Positions 12,005 through 24,957 of a stretch of DNA of 64,000 nucleotides are shown piece after piece. The notes below the pieces were generated by a model. The model saw only the letters and a program-made list of their open reading frames with translations, was not told the DNA's origin and searched no databases. Origin of the DNA: Auanema rhodensis (taxonomy: Eukaryota > Nematoda > Chromadorea > Rhabditida > Rhabditidae). Made by a program: the position numbers and the translations under genes. Location of the stretch: positions 17,496,501 through 17,560,500 of the forward strand of contig OZ059896.1 in the NCBI GenBank assembly GCA_964057225.1. Direction: 5' to 3'. Positions within the stretch are counted from its first letter, which is position 1, and every line of letters begins with the position of its first letter.

Positions 12005-14627
12005 TAGATACATAGATAGATATATATAGAAAGATATTTGCAAAATGAGATTAAGTTGCTTGTTGCCGCTGTTTACGAGAAGACGATTTTTAATCAGTTT
12101 TTGCCGTTGTATTCATGAACAAACAGGATAGTTCGTTCTCTTCGCTTTTTCGTCATCCCACCTCCCTCTTACTCTCTTATATTTTCAATTTCAAAATATT
12201 TATAATCATACTTATATGAAAACTCGTTATATGCATCTGAATTAACATATCTAATGTATTTTTCTTGTCCTTGATGCTTCATTCGCTGCTCACAAATGCA
12301 AGCCACGTCTCCCTCTCTCTCTCTATTATTTCCTCAATCTTCTCTCTATAACATTGTTTCTTTTGCTCTCCCTCTTCGTCTTTTTCATCAGCCTTCGTCA
12401 TCTTTTGACAATCTTCGTTGTCGTCTCCACAAGCTGCCTAATCTGTTCCTCCTACTCCGCACACTCCCACCCCTCCTCCCATCTACCACACCATCCTGAC
12501 CTTCTTCTTGCCATGTTGCTGTACCCATCGCCGTATGTTGTCTACGGCTGTGACATGCGTTCTGATGCTACTAACCGTCATCAACTAAACGCCATATGAT
12601 CCGTTTCCAAGCAGGCTCATCTCAGCTTTTCTTTCGTTGGATGTGAGACGGACACAAGAAATTTCCGATTCTCACGCCATGCAATCTCAACTAAGGCTAT
12701 GATTGCCTGAAGTTCATTTTCAACACAACACAATCATCTGTGATGTCCTTTCTGGGAGTTTTTACACTTCTTTGTCTCTATTCTATTGTCTAAGGGAAAT
12801 AACATCATGATACGCCGTTTTTTGATTCCTGATTATTCCTAGACTTATTCATGTCACTCTTAAAGTTTCAATCATTTTTTCCCTTCAAACTCTTTAACTT
12901 TTCAAATATAAAAAGTTTCAAATCATGTTCTTCCTATTCTTTAGCTATTCCTTTTGGCTTTCATAACTTAAAGGAAAAGTAAAACTTTAATTTTTCTATT
13001 TTTACTTTTCTTTTCTTTCAAATACTTCTCAAAAGTATTTTTATTCCACTATATATCATCATTTTATTTTCAATTGTTTTTCAATGTCTCAACTTCTCTT
13101 CTTGACATGTTGTTGCTTGGCTGTTCTTCTAAGTTTCAGCTCAAGACGAAGACAATGAAGGTACATGCATGTATGCTGGTCGCCAGACATTTTCCTATTT
13201 CTTTTTTCGGTTGCAATCACGTATTCAACCCCACCTTACTTGGTGTCCATGCGTGACAAAGCCTTTTAAAGCCTAATAGGCAGCTCAGGAGGTGACTATT
13301 GTTCAACATGAAACTCAGATTTCCGTTCATCTGATTCTTGGAGCGAAAAAATCAGAAATTGACGTCAATCGTGGGTTGCAAGCACTCTAACGGGCTTCTT
13401 TTTTCTAGCAACTTCTCTAGGAAACTATACAAAAAGCGATATTTACGTTCAAGTTATGAACAGAAAAACCGTGTCTATTCATCGTTCTGATTTTTCGACT
13501 TTGTTAGAACATGTTTGTTATTCTTCTCTTCATGCTTTCCTTGGATTCTCCGGACATTTTTGTGATTCATCTTGATTGCCTCAACTAAAATGTTAACGGG
13601 CACCAAATTAAATAACAAAAGCTTTTCACTCGAAATGTTGAAAAACTCGCTAAAAGAGTTGACACTGATCGCCCATCTGCACATGTTCTCAACCCAACCC
13701 AACCAACATAAAAAGCTTTTCATAGCAGTTGTGCTTGTCAGATTTTGATGAAACATCATCCGATTATTCTTATAGTTTTTTTGGAAATTACTTTCTACTG
13801 TTTTTCTTTGTTTCACCAGAATTGTTAGGATGTTTTTTATATTTTAAGAGCGGAAAAACGAATGGCTCAAACAGATCCAATCCTTTTATTTTTTTTCTCA
13901 TTCTCTGTTCACACTTCAATCAACCTTTCTAAACATTGTGCTTGCATCATCTTTCTTTCCTTCTTCCCTCTCCTGAATCTACCACATGTGTTCAACCACT
14001 AACAGAAATCTGTGTAGAAAAATATTTATTAATCCATGATTATCGCACTTTCTCTCGGAATTTCGTTTTATTTCAAATTATTTGCTCTTTAAAACTTAAA
14101 TCATTGATGTCATTTAAACCACAAAGAACTTTTTAAACCTTTTCTCATCAAACTTTTGTTCAAATCTCAGCTCAACATTTATATATATCTAAGATATATA
14201 TTTAATTATTGATTAGGTACTAACATTAATTCACAATTATTTGTGATTTGAATATTATTTTAAAAATTGTGTCTTTTCAAATTTCCAATTTTGTGAGAAA
14301 ATTCGCTTTATTTTGTAGAAAAGTGATAATTCCCTGTGCCGAACTGAGAAAGTATATTCTTTATTTCAACATATAAAGAACATATTTTTTTCTAATTCAT
14401 TTTAATATAAAGTAATAATACTTATTATTATTCTGTCATATTATAGTTTAATATAAATTAAAATATTTATAGTATTTTGTTTGACAAAAACTGCTACTGC
14501 CATCTGTCTCTATGCCAATTTTAAAGTTCAATGCTCGCTCTAACAGTATTGTTTGCTTCTTTTCTTCTATTTCGTTATTAATGTTTTGAGTTAATAAATT
14601 TAATTATATAAATATTTTTGTTTAAAG
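9391..14627. other. Intergenic, 5.2 kb without a supported gene
   Basis: AT-rich, plus-strand pyrimidine-rich DNA between the GPCR and the EGF-like gene. It holds a TA/GA compound microsatellite near 11.9-12.0 kb, a perfect 12-bp palindrome containing the CRE core TGACGTCA at 13358-13369, and short open frames rich in S/L/F that look like repeat translations. Upstream exons of the EGF-like gene could lie here but none could be defined. Confidence 0.5.
11922..12025. repeat. Compound (TA)n-(GA)n-(TAGA)n microsatellite
   Basis: A TA run passes into about 45 bases of GA with minor interruptions and then TAGA/TACA tetranucleotides. Confidence 0.9.
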
Positions 14628-14684
14628 CAAACGAAATCGAGACATTCAGGATTCTACAGCAAGCTCACGTATCAAATATCTGCC

Positions 14685-15802
14685 ATGGGTAAGTATTTCG
14701 TTTTTCCGTATTTTTCTTTCATATAGCTGTGTTCCTTTTCTATTTTTCTTTCCTGAATAAAACGCTTAGTATATGCTAATATTTTGACGTGAGCAACGGG
14801 AGCTCTACAAGCTGAGTCATTTTTAGTTAATCACGCGTTCACACTGGTTGTCAATTCTAATTTCTCATAGTTTAATCACTCAATATTCATATTCCAGTAT
14901 GTCCACCAGATTATTCTGGAATCAGCTGTGATTTGCCAATTTGTAGCAATAAAGGATATATAGATATAGCGAATAAAGTTTGTATCTGTTCCAATAACTA
15001 TGCACCACCGTTTTGCAAGTCATGTCTACCAGGTATGCATATAATTCATGAACTGAAATCGTAATTACCTAATTGGTTTTAAGGTTTTTGGGGAGCCGAT
15101 TGTAACTTACGAAATATTGTACCAACAGAAGTTAGTGATATAATGCATTCAACTATTGGCGATTCAATCGTTATTGTAATAATCATCGTTCATTTCATAT
15201 GTGCTTGCCTGTTAGCATATTGGTTTGTTTTCTTCAATTTATTATTGTAAAACTCAAAATTTAATATAATTAAGGCTTTTCAAAGATTGCTCTATTCCTA
15301 AACAAGAGTATAGTGATGATCCACCAACATACGAAGAAGCTGTTAATGGTACATTCCTTACTTATTTCATTGCTTTATAGAATTTGTTGCAGGTAGTGAT
15401 GGTAGATTGTTATCCGAATATGAAATGAATCAGAAAGCTAGAGCTCAGTATCTCTTTGGATTCTTCCTATTATTCTTTGTTTCATTAAGTACTATTATGT
15501 GCGTAGCATTCTATCTCTCATATTCAAATCGTGATGAAATGTAAGCTTAATGTTTATATTTAACATGAAAATCAGATTCTTTAGGGGAATTCCATCATTT
15601 CTCGCTAGCGTCCTTGTTGGCATAAAATATGCTTTATTCTCTTTCACTACAACTTTCACGATAGGAGTGTAAGTTTATTTCTTTGAAATTGCTTGGAAGA
15701 ACATCTTTTATTTTCAGAATTATCTTATTTTATGTACAATTTGTTAGAATACTGGAGATCACAAAAACTGTTTGGATACCCAGAGTTCACAACATTTTAT
15801 AA
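14685..15802 (+). CDS. EGF-like, multi-pass membrane protein of unknown family, 7 exons, 225 aa
   Basis: Exons 14685-14688, 14898-15032, 15084-15222, 15275-15348, 15393-15540, 15576-15668 and 15718-15802 join in frame (678 nt). The N-terminus is cysteine-rich and EGF-like (CPPDYSGISC, CSNNY, CKSCLPGFWGADC). A first hydrophobic helix follows (SIVIVIIIVHFICACLLAYW), then a cytoplasmic-type stretch with a PPTYEEA motif, a possible WW-domain or NEDD4-type ligase ligand, then three more hydrophobic segments. Only the codon ATG plus one base lies in exon 1; the frame stays open upstream to an AG at 14627, so the true N-terminus may be longer or this may be a trans-spliced leader exon. No signal peptide is visible. 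Two AATAAA-like signals follow the stop near 15843. I do not recognise the family. Confidence 0.7.
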
Positions 15803-16424
15803 AAAAATCCACTGTTAAGCATCAAAGAACCTCTAATACCCGAATAAAATAATAAAAATTATATATTCAAATAGATTTTCTTTTTACTTTCCCAAAACTT
15901 AATATTAACGAAATCATGAGTATATAGCATAATCAAATTTGAAAAACGAACTCGTTTTTCTCAGAAAGATCACTTAAATCAGATGTTTTGGTTGAATATC
16001 TATTGGAAGATGACGAGAGAATAATGATTGATTAATCAAGCATCAGATATGAACTGGGTGAGATTATCTCACAAAACATTACCCATTTTTAAATTTATAA
16101 AGTAAAAAAACCAAGTATAGGAAGGGTACAAGAGTCATAGATATAGACCATAGAGTTCCTTTAGAGTATTGGTCCACGAATATAAGAACAAATATTACTG
16201 GGGTATCGTCTGAATCGAAATAAATCCGAAAAGCTGGAAATACTAATTTTGAAAGTTTTCCGATTGAAATTGTTTTAAAGGCACAGCAATGTTATTTTGA
16301 TTTTTAAAATTTTTAATTATGCATTTTCATATATACAGACGAACATATCGTTGATACTGTGTTGTTGAGGAATGTGAGCGTTAAACTTGGACGAGTGTAC
16401 AAATAGTGAAATTATTGAATCTAA
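15803..16424. other. Convergent intergenic spacer
   Basis: Spacer between the 3' ends of the EGF-like gene (+) and ORC5 (-). It contains overlapping AATAAA signals at about 15843 for the plus-strand gene. No other structure was seen. Confidence 0.5.
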
Positions 16425-18106
16425 TTAAAACTTTTTTTCCAGGTAATCCGTGAGCTCCATGCCTACCGAGCTGAAAATTAAGCATAATATATATAACTAA
16501 GAAAATATTTCATTATAAACCTTGCAAGTTTCCTAGCATATTCAAAGGATACAACACATCTATATTTTGGCTGATCCAAATTAGCAATGGCAGATGTCCT
16601 GGCAAGCAGGCCCATCGAGACTAGAGTTGAGATCTGAATTACCAATAATAATGGTATATACTGGTATGCGAAATAGAGAATCACCTGTGCACGAACATTC
16701 AAACTGTCAGGCAAAGTTACTTTTTCGTTTTTCATGATTTCATCTGCTTGCAAACGAATAAGTACAGAATAAATAAAATAAATTCTTTGTAAATCAACCG
16801 CTTTAGGGTCATTCTAAAAACTCATGCTGAGAAAAAAATTAATAATTTAGAATAACCTCAGATAAAGCATTCCGTAATTCTTGAACCTCGTTTCTGATTT
16901 CTCGTCCATGATGCTGCAAACATATTCAAAAATCATATTCAATTTCAAAATTAAAAAGCTAATACAAACCTTGGAGAAGAATCTCTTGTCAGTATTGGGG
17001 GCGTTATGAGTAGCACAGTATGAAGAAATTAAAAGAATTCTAAAATAATTAATTTAAAATAACACAGAGTAGTAATAACTATGCGAAACCTCAAAGATAT
17101 TGGAAGATCATTTTGCTTGTTTGCTAGATGACAAAGCATTTTTTGATTCTCAACACTTTTCTGAAGAATGGAAATTGAGGAAGAATTTAAAACAAGAACC
17201 TACAAAAACTTCTGGAACTAAGTTTCTTATATTAGAATTGTCTGACATTTGATGCAGAGTTTGAATGACTGTTGTATCTATAATCGCGGGATCCAAAGTA
17301 TGTTCTTGTACAGCATGAACTACAGTAGCAGCTACGGCTTTTTCAACATGAAGTCTCTTTTGAACACCTTCAACCATCAATGCTGGATCTAGAAAAAGAA
17401 TATTTATAAATGAATATCTATAAGACTATACCTTTCATCAATGGCCAATGTAATTGAATAGGAAGAAAAGCTTCAACATACTGATCTGTTTCAAAAAGTT
17501 CCCAGCAGCGTTCACTTATTGTAACAATACGTACACGTGTATCCTACAGAAAAAATTGAATAAAAGCAAATCAGTTAGAACTTACTGCTTTTGGTAAACT
17601 TAAGATAGCTTGTCGACCATGAGAATTCAATTTCATTAACCCATCGGCATCAGTTAAAACAAACAAAAGTTGCCTATCAGGTCTATAATTACATAATGTT
17701 AGAAATTAAAGTAAAAGTGAAAAAAGTACTCTTTGTCAAGGTATTGGGTTATAGCATTACTCAATTGATCAACTGTATCAATCTTTTTTGAAGGTAAACC
17801 TATGCTTTCACATACATCATGTAAAAGAACTTTAATATTTCCATCACAATGTAAACAATTTATTTTTCCCGCCTAAAATTACTGAATGAATAAAAAAAAA
17901 TTATTCTGAACTAACTTTCCAAATATCTTTTAAAACAAAATCAGCAGCTTTACTCCATATATAATCTTCAATACCTAATAATTTAAGATAAATATATAGA
18001 TTAAGAGGTTGAACTACTAACCTGATTCAATAAGTCCGACCAAATGCACATGAGGAATGCATCTTGATCTTGAGAACACAACATTTTCTATGGCTTTAGC
18101 TCTCAT
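16425..18106 (-). CDS. orc5: Origin recognition complex subunit 5, 12 exons, 388 aa
   Basis: Twelve exons from 18106 down to 16425 (18106-18022, 17974-17916, 17872-17730, 17682-17586, 17543-17432, 17388-17204, 17160-17090, 17039-16970, 16913-16857, 16813-16685, 16633-16521, 16470-16425) join to 388 codons plus stop. Similarity to ORC5 is clear in the AAA-like core (ISERCWELFETD), in TDKRFFSKHHG, and at the C-terminus (LDQPKYRCVVSFEYARKLA). ORC5 is a component of the six-subunit complex that marks replication origins and loads MCM helicase in the nucleus. The Walker A position reads GLIESGIEDYIW, with no GKT/S, while a Walker B-like LLFVLTDADG remains, so ATP binding is probably lost. Length is a little below the human protein (about 435 aa). 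Introns are about 43-55 nt. Confidence 0.88.
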
Positions 18107-18912
18107 ATCTTAATGTCACTAACCTTAAAAATCAATTATGAAAACAATTAACAAAAAAAATTTTCTAATTTCATTCTAATTGAATAAGGAAGTAAAATAA
18201 CTTTCGCACACAAAGCTCAAAATAATGAACTTCTTAGAAAATACTATTCAAAGAAATGAGGAATAACATGTCTAGCTCATATCATAAATAATATATACTA
18301 TTCATTGGAAGCGCAAAAAACATTCAAAACATCAAAAAACATCATCTCAAATCAAAAAGTTTTCAAAATGACTGTGTAATACTCGAATATACTATAAACA
18401 GGAGAACATGGACAAAGATATTTAAACTTACTCTTTGATTTCAAACATATAATTAACTATATTTTTAGATTTACCGAATTTTTTTTTGACTTTTTTCCAA
18501 AAGAAAGTCAAATTCAAGAAAAATTAATTAAAACTATCGTTTGAATAGTACCTTATCGCGCCATGCGCTTGCGACCACAGGCTACAGTAGTATGAAAATT
18601 TTCTAAAACACACTGATCAGAATAACGTTTAGTCGTTTAGATTCCCGTTTTTATAAGTTAAAATTTTAAATAATACAAAATTTTTTATAATTATTCATTT
18701 ATATATAGTTGATTAGCATGTTTTAAATTTTTTGAAAGTGTGTTGTGATTAAAACAATATTTTTTTGAAAAACTCTGGAACATCCTGAGAGCTGAGATAC
18801 TTTATGATATATCAGTACTTTGTTGTTTGATTTCTTTTCATTTAAAAAAATATATATATAATATTTATTTATATTTATATAACAAATATATTAATCCTTA
18901 TTGATATTATTA
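18107..18912. other. Intergenic, ORC5 upstream / PDZRN downstream
   Basis: About 800 bp of AT-rich spacer between two minus-strand genes. A TTAAG acceptor-like site lies 2 nt upstream of the ORC5 ATG. No coding potential was seen. Confidence 0.5.
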
Positions 18913-21900
18913 CTAAACAGTTGTCACCGACAATATACCTGGCTTACCAACTGTACACGTATTTCGTTGACTTAAAACCTGAAAATAGAATTTAAGTTGA
19001 GTGGAAAAAGTTTAAGTTATATTTTACCTCTTGAGTTGTTACAAAGCCGTCAAATAACATATTATCTTTCTTCTTTTGCATTTTTTGTTGACACAATTGA
19101 ACAATTGTCTAAAAATGCTCATACGCGTTTAAAGAAGATGCTATTAAAATCTAACTTGGTCAGTAGCTTTTGATGCTTCTAAGAGTTTTTGTTGTTGCAT
19201 TTCTTTGCGTAGACGTTCCTTTTCCAGATGTCGTTTACGTTCATCTCGTCTATAGAAATGTCCCATCTGTAACAAATTGTGCTGGTAAAATTGAAAGAAT
19301 TAAGTGTTCCCCGACCATCAGTTCACTCTGAGCGTCATCATCTGTGCTAATTCCTGTCCTTTCTCTGATTAATTGTGCTTCTCTTTTTTTGAGAATTTGG
19401 CTTCTAATGGGTCTTTTTACAACGTATCGACTACCATCACATCTTCGTTTTACCTGAAAATGGAAAAACCAGTTAAAGAACACATACAAAGTTTCTATTT
19501 TTTTACCTTCCACTTGAATTGAACTGGCTCTTCAGCAATTTTTTGCTTAAATTGCTCTCTTTCCTGTTTTGAAACATTATTTGATGTAGTTGGTTGTTGT
19601 CCATCATCACTAAGATCAGGAATTTCTTCTATAGGTCGATCAAACATGTAAAGCTTTTCCCGTGATTTTTGTACCCGATATGATCTTAAAATTAAATTAT
19701 TCAATTTAATTAGATCTTTCAACTTACTTAGGCATTGGAACTGATTCTTCTGATATCTTTGGGTTAACAATAGTTTGCCCCTTTGTAGACTTTAATGGTT
19801 TTGTAATTTGATTTGGATCACGTAATACTATAGAAAAGGCTGGAACGCTGGAAAGCATTGCAATACTTAAGATCAAATTGTGATTAAAATTACCGAAATC
19901 GCCTGGAAAGCTCATGACTTTCTTTACGAGATTGAATGGACTTGGTTGGACTGCCCATTCGTCTAAAGCTTGTTGTTGAATTTATCTGAATACCGCGACG
20001 AAGAGGTTTAGGAGTAGGAAGTGTAGCTTGACAATATCCAGGTGTTGTTAGGTCATAGCTAGTTTGACTTATTGGCATAGCTGCTGCAGTTGATTCTAAA
20101 ATAATTAACGCTAAGTAATTTATTAGCATCACACAATGAGGACATACTAGGTTCAACAGGAAGTGATTCTTGTATTTCTGGATGATAAACTGGAATTTTA
20201 TGTAAAGAAGCTAAATTTTGTGATCTATGAATTAAGCGTGGTGATCGAGGTGTGGCAACTGTGGTGATTACTGAGCACTGTTGACATTCAGGAGATCCAT
20301 ATTCAAATCTTTAAAAAACGTGTATTAATGAATAAATGATTTGTAAAGAGATATACCTTTTCTGAGAATCTGGAGTAATGGAATTGCTTCGACAGCTTTC
20401 TCCACCCGTGTTATAAGCACTAGATGTATCTGGATTATTATGCATCGAACAGTTTTTTAAATCCTGGAAAGTAATTATAAGAAAAGGCTTCACAGCTTTT
20501 TTTCATTTTTATTTCAAAAATCGATCAGTTTGCTTAAATGTTCACAAAAATTCAGTTTTACTGGGAAAACCTCCACCTAAGTACAGAAGTTTTATGTTTT
20601 TATGAGAAGAAAGGTGGGGGTAAAAGATTGAAAACATGCAAAAAATGAGAGAAAAATGTACAAAATCGTAAAAAAAGTTTGACGATAGAAAAACGAAATA
20701 TGTATGTTACTTAACGAAAGAGTATTAGTAGCTGTTTACCACATATCAAATTTTCGTTTCAAAAAAAAATGTCCCAATGGTATTTAGTTAAACTGATCAG
20801 TTAGGCTTACCTGATTCAAGGTACTTTCAACCAAAAGATGTTTGTTGATTAGGCGATCGCATTCAAGTCGCAATGATGTCATTTCTTTGTGAAGATTGGC
20901 AAGCTTATCATCAACAACGAGATCATGTTGACCATGATACGGATTTACATTCATTTTTAACTGAAACAAGAAAATAATGAATTGATCAAACAAAATAAAA
21001 TTTGAAATGATAAAAGATAATTAAGAAGAATATTAAGCAAATAAAAAAAATCCTAAATATCAGCAACGTGTGAAGGTGAGTGGCAAGAAGCTATGAGTGA
21101 AGCGACAGTTGGTCATTTGGGTAACTGAAATATCATTCATCACATAATGAAGTGCAGAAGAATGAATCAAAATAGTAAAAATTAGAATTGTGTTTGAGAT
21201 CTGAATCAGAATTAGTTAATAGAATGCTGCGTGTGTATGTATGCATGGTAGAATGGTATGTATTCCGAATGTTGTTGCAAGTTGAAATAAAGTTTTATAG
21301 CTGGTCATGATGGGCAAACGTTGAAAGTTTGATGATAATGGAAAGGTAATTAAGTCGTTAATACGAGCTACGAAAGAAAATCAGAAAAAATAACAGAATG
21401 TTCATCATTATCATCAACGTGATCATCATCAGGATTAACAGAAAGAAGCACTGGTAATAGGACTAGTGGTAGCAGAAAAAGCAATAGGAGCAGCAGCAGT
21501 AGCATCATCATTGAACATCTACTTAACATTTGATTAAATAGAAAACAATAAAATGGTCATAACAAGCTCTGAATGCTTTGTTGTGTCTTCATCTGGGCAG
21601 GCAACTGCTTTTTCACTAGAATTCTTAAAATTCTCGACTTTTCGTCAGTAATAATGAACTCGAGTATTTGGTGAAAGAACAATGTCTGTCTGAGTAAAGT
21701 ACGTGTGTGCGTGTGTGTCTGTGTGTATAGTATGTATATTGACTAAGCAAAGAGTATTTTGGTAATAAAAAGAATATAATAAGAATATATTTTTTGTGGA
21801 TTGTATACGAAAGAAATAATGAAGCTGTAAAGCTCTATTTTAATAGTTTATCGTCAAGCTTGAAAATTAGAAGCATAGCATGAAATATTGTCATGCGATA

Positions 21901-24900
21901 GTTGAAAAATAAGGGCTGATTTATATATGGTAATGAAGCTGAGAAATAAGCTTTAAGCTCATGGCTTGAGAATTTTAGTTACGATCTATACTTCCTGCAT
22001 TTTTTTTTGTTTGGAAGAAAAGAAGACTATGAGAGAATGTTTGATGAAGAAAAAAGTTTGTAAAAAGTTGTGTTGGATGAAGACTTTGGTTGATATGTAA
22101 AGAGTGAACGATGAAAATGTCGTCCAAAGGCTATGAACGAAAAAGGATGATGATGGACGGGTTGTGTAGAGGATATAGACTTATTGAGTTAATAATAACC
22201 ATATATGTATATATATTCATAAATACATATATGAAATATGGCCAAAATGTGAGAGATGAGGACCATTCTCATTCATCCTAATTAATCCATCTCGTACTAT
22301 GATGGGATGGTCGCGGGTTTGGCAGCATGGCTTGTCTGTATGATCATGCCAGCTGACAATTCTAGACTGTTATTATGATGATGGTGGTATTCTTGAATGA
22401 GAGAGAAGAGGCAAGGAAACAAACATGGTCAGAGAATGAGTGACCTATAGAAGACAGAACGGATTGTAAGAATATAATTGGATTAATTTATAAATAGTAA
22501 ATAAGGAAAGCATAACAAATGTGGTATGAAAAGCTGATGAAAGATAGATAGTTATGAATCAGAGATGAGCTAGTCTCTACTTGCAAAACGGGAGAGAGAG
22601 AGAGAGAGAGGAGCTTGGACGAGGGATGTAAAGAGAGGAAAAGACTTAAACAAAGACAATTACGAGACACGAAAGAGAGGGACGGACGGTGACAAAGAGA
22701 AACTGATCTCTTTACAAGCTTTAATCCTTTAGAAAAGTTATAAATTCTTCTCATCTGCCACGATAACGGAAAAGTCGCAAAATTTACGAATGGGTATTAG
22801 AGTTTTGTCTGAAGAATGCCAAACCTATACACATGTTTCAATTTATAAAAGACGATTGCGGTGTTTTGAAAAAATCTAAACAAAGAACATACAGGTGTGA
22901 AGATTGGCAATTGTTTCGTTTGGGCTGTATAGATAGAGAAGAAGATGGAGAAAACAAGACTGACATCAGAACATGCAACAGGCTGTTAGTTATGCTGTCA
23001 AAGAAAAGCAGAAATTTGTAAAAAAGCCAAAGACTACTCGAGTTCAATTTCTGAACATTATTGAGAATCGAACAGCTAGGATACATCAAGAATACAATTT
23101 CTTCGAGATTCAATTTTTACCAGTTTATGTTGACATAACAGAAGCAGCTGACTGATGGGTCGAATATCGGTGTGATTAGATTGGAAGAGATGATTATAAC
23201 TGATTGAAAAACAACTGCAAACTAGTTGAACAAGAGGTTGGAAAATAGCCGGATTGCTCAAGAAAAGCACTTCTTCTTCATATACAATGACTGGGTGAGT
23301 AGCTGACAAAACGGACAGTTGGGAGGACGAGGGTCGAGACGAGAATGGTTTTGTGAGAAAGAGCAGCAACGAGCGAAGAGGAACTAATAACACGGTAAAC
23401 ACAATTGTTAGCATGCTTGAACAAGATAATACTTTACTGGAGAAGAATGCAAGAAAGTGAAGGATTTTGAACACATTCTGTGACAAAAAGTGACCACAAA
23501 GCAAAAAGAAATAAAGTGGGGAGAAGAGGAAATATGAAGAGAGAGAGAAAGTGAGAGAAGATAATGGGTGAGGGTGGAAGGTGATAGTGCTTATGGAACG
23601 CCGGATCGTCATCTGGATATTGAGTTAAGAACATCTGAATTTGTTGGGAAAAGGGAATGCTAGCGCAAGCTAGTATGAAGAATTGAAACTAATAAATAAC
23701 TAAAACATATGAATATGCTCTACAGACATCATACTCAAAGTGTTTCACACAAATGAGGGATAGATGAAAAGACAGAAATGATAGGAAAAGTAAGATATGA
23801 GAGATAGAGTGAAAGTGAATTGAGAGGGAATGAATAAGAGAGACTAAGGGAAAGAGGGAAAAGGGAGTGGAAACGAGGATGATGCTAAAATAAAGAGGTT
23901 AAGATCAGGAACAGAGGAGTACGCGAATGTGAGATGTAGCGGAGGTGGACTAGCACTAATAGTTGATGATGAAGAAGAAGAAGATGGAATGGAGGAGACA
24001 AGATACGAAGGGAGGAGCACATAATACTTCGGGCTGCTCTGACAAGCCATAGACGAAATGATGGAAATGAGAATGTCATGTGCTCATGAACTGTCACTTT
24101 TACTCTAAGGAGATTAAACTTTTTGAAATTACAAAAAATTGTTGAAGTTTTTAATTGCATTGTGAGACAAATGGCAAATAGGGTACTTGGAGGAGTAGCA
24201 CGAAAGGAAGTCGGTGCTTTGTGCGTATGTGTGTGTCACGATGTACATCATTGCATGCTGGTGAGGGAAGCATGAAGAAGAACACAAACTGACCACATTG
24301 TCTTCCTTTTTAGAAATGTACGCTGAGCTTGATCATACGCACAGCTTAAATATCGGAATTTGTATTTCCCACGAGATGCATTTTTCTATCACATCTGCTG
24401 TTCATTATCGGGAAAAAAATTTGTCTTCAATACGAATTGCTGTCAGAGTTCAATGGGAAGGAAGAAAAAGAAGAAGTAAAGCAGGAAGAATACGGCATAA
24501 CATTAACACAAGCCGATTGATGAGCCTATATAGAAAGAAGAAGTATGAAAAGAAGTTGTAGTGTGATTTTGCAAGACAACCAAAAGTTAATTCCATCTTT
24601 TACGGGCTAAATACGGAAAGCACTTTTTTCTTTGTCATTCATTGTTCACTTAGTTTTAACTATTCATAGGCAAGATGTATGAACTTATTTTAAAGTTAAA
24701 GCATTATCTTCCGCCTATCCAGCATTGTAATATTTGAGTGACATGATTGAAGAGTTCATGAATTTGCTTAAATCAGGAAATTTCATCAAAATAAGCTTTG
24801 CATATTATATTTTTCATTTTATTATAAAATAGATAATAATGAATTATAGATGAATATATCCTTAATTATCACAATAAATGTAATAAAGTGAACAACGTAC

Positions 24901-24957
24901 TTCATCTATCTGTCGGTTAAGAGCATCATCATCTTTGACTTTCTTCATAATGATGTT
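18913..24957 (-). CDS. PDZRN3/PDZRN4-like scaffold protein, C-terminal part
   Basis: Exons in transcript order 24957-24901, 20960-20811, 20463-20357, 20308-20148, 20095-19894, 19847-19728, 19684-19507, 19453-19316, 19266-19156, 19108-19028 and 18978-18913 keep frame. Recognised blocks, in order: a coiled coil ([15 protein letters not shown]), [13 protein letters not shown], the basic block [49 protein letters not shown], and the terminal PDZ ligand LSVTTV. These match vertebrate PDZRN3/4 (LNX3/4), ubiquitin-ligase scaffolds acting at synapses and in Wnt/MuSK signalling. Family members start with RING, TRAF-type zinc finger and two PDZ domains; none of these is found upstream before the next gene. 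The 5'-most exon contains an ATG (NIIMKKV), so either a short isoform starts there or upstream exons lie further away. The exon ending at 19316 uses a GTCGGG donor. Confidence 0.85.
20961..24900 (-). other. 3.9-kb PDZRN intron, purine-rich on the plus strand
   Basis: This intron is nearly 100 times longer than most introns in the window. The plus strand is GA-rich (pyrimidine-rich on the transcribed sense strand), with GATGAT/ATCATC runs and GA tracts. All open frames found on either strand (for example 22838-23113, 23076-23612) are S/L/F-rich repeat translations. No nested gene was found. Confidence 0.6.

Noticed and set aside
22488..24160. Several minus-strand frames up to 178 aa within the PDZRN intron
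   Set aside because: They are S/L/F-rich translations of GA/CT-rich intron sequence, often open in two frames at once.
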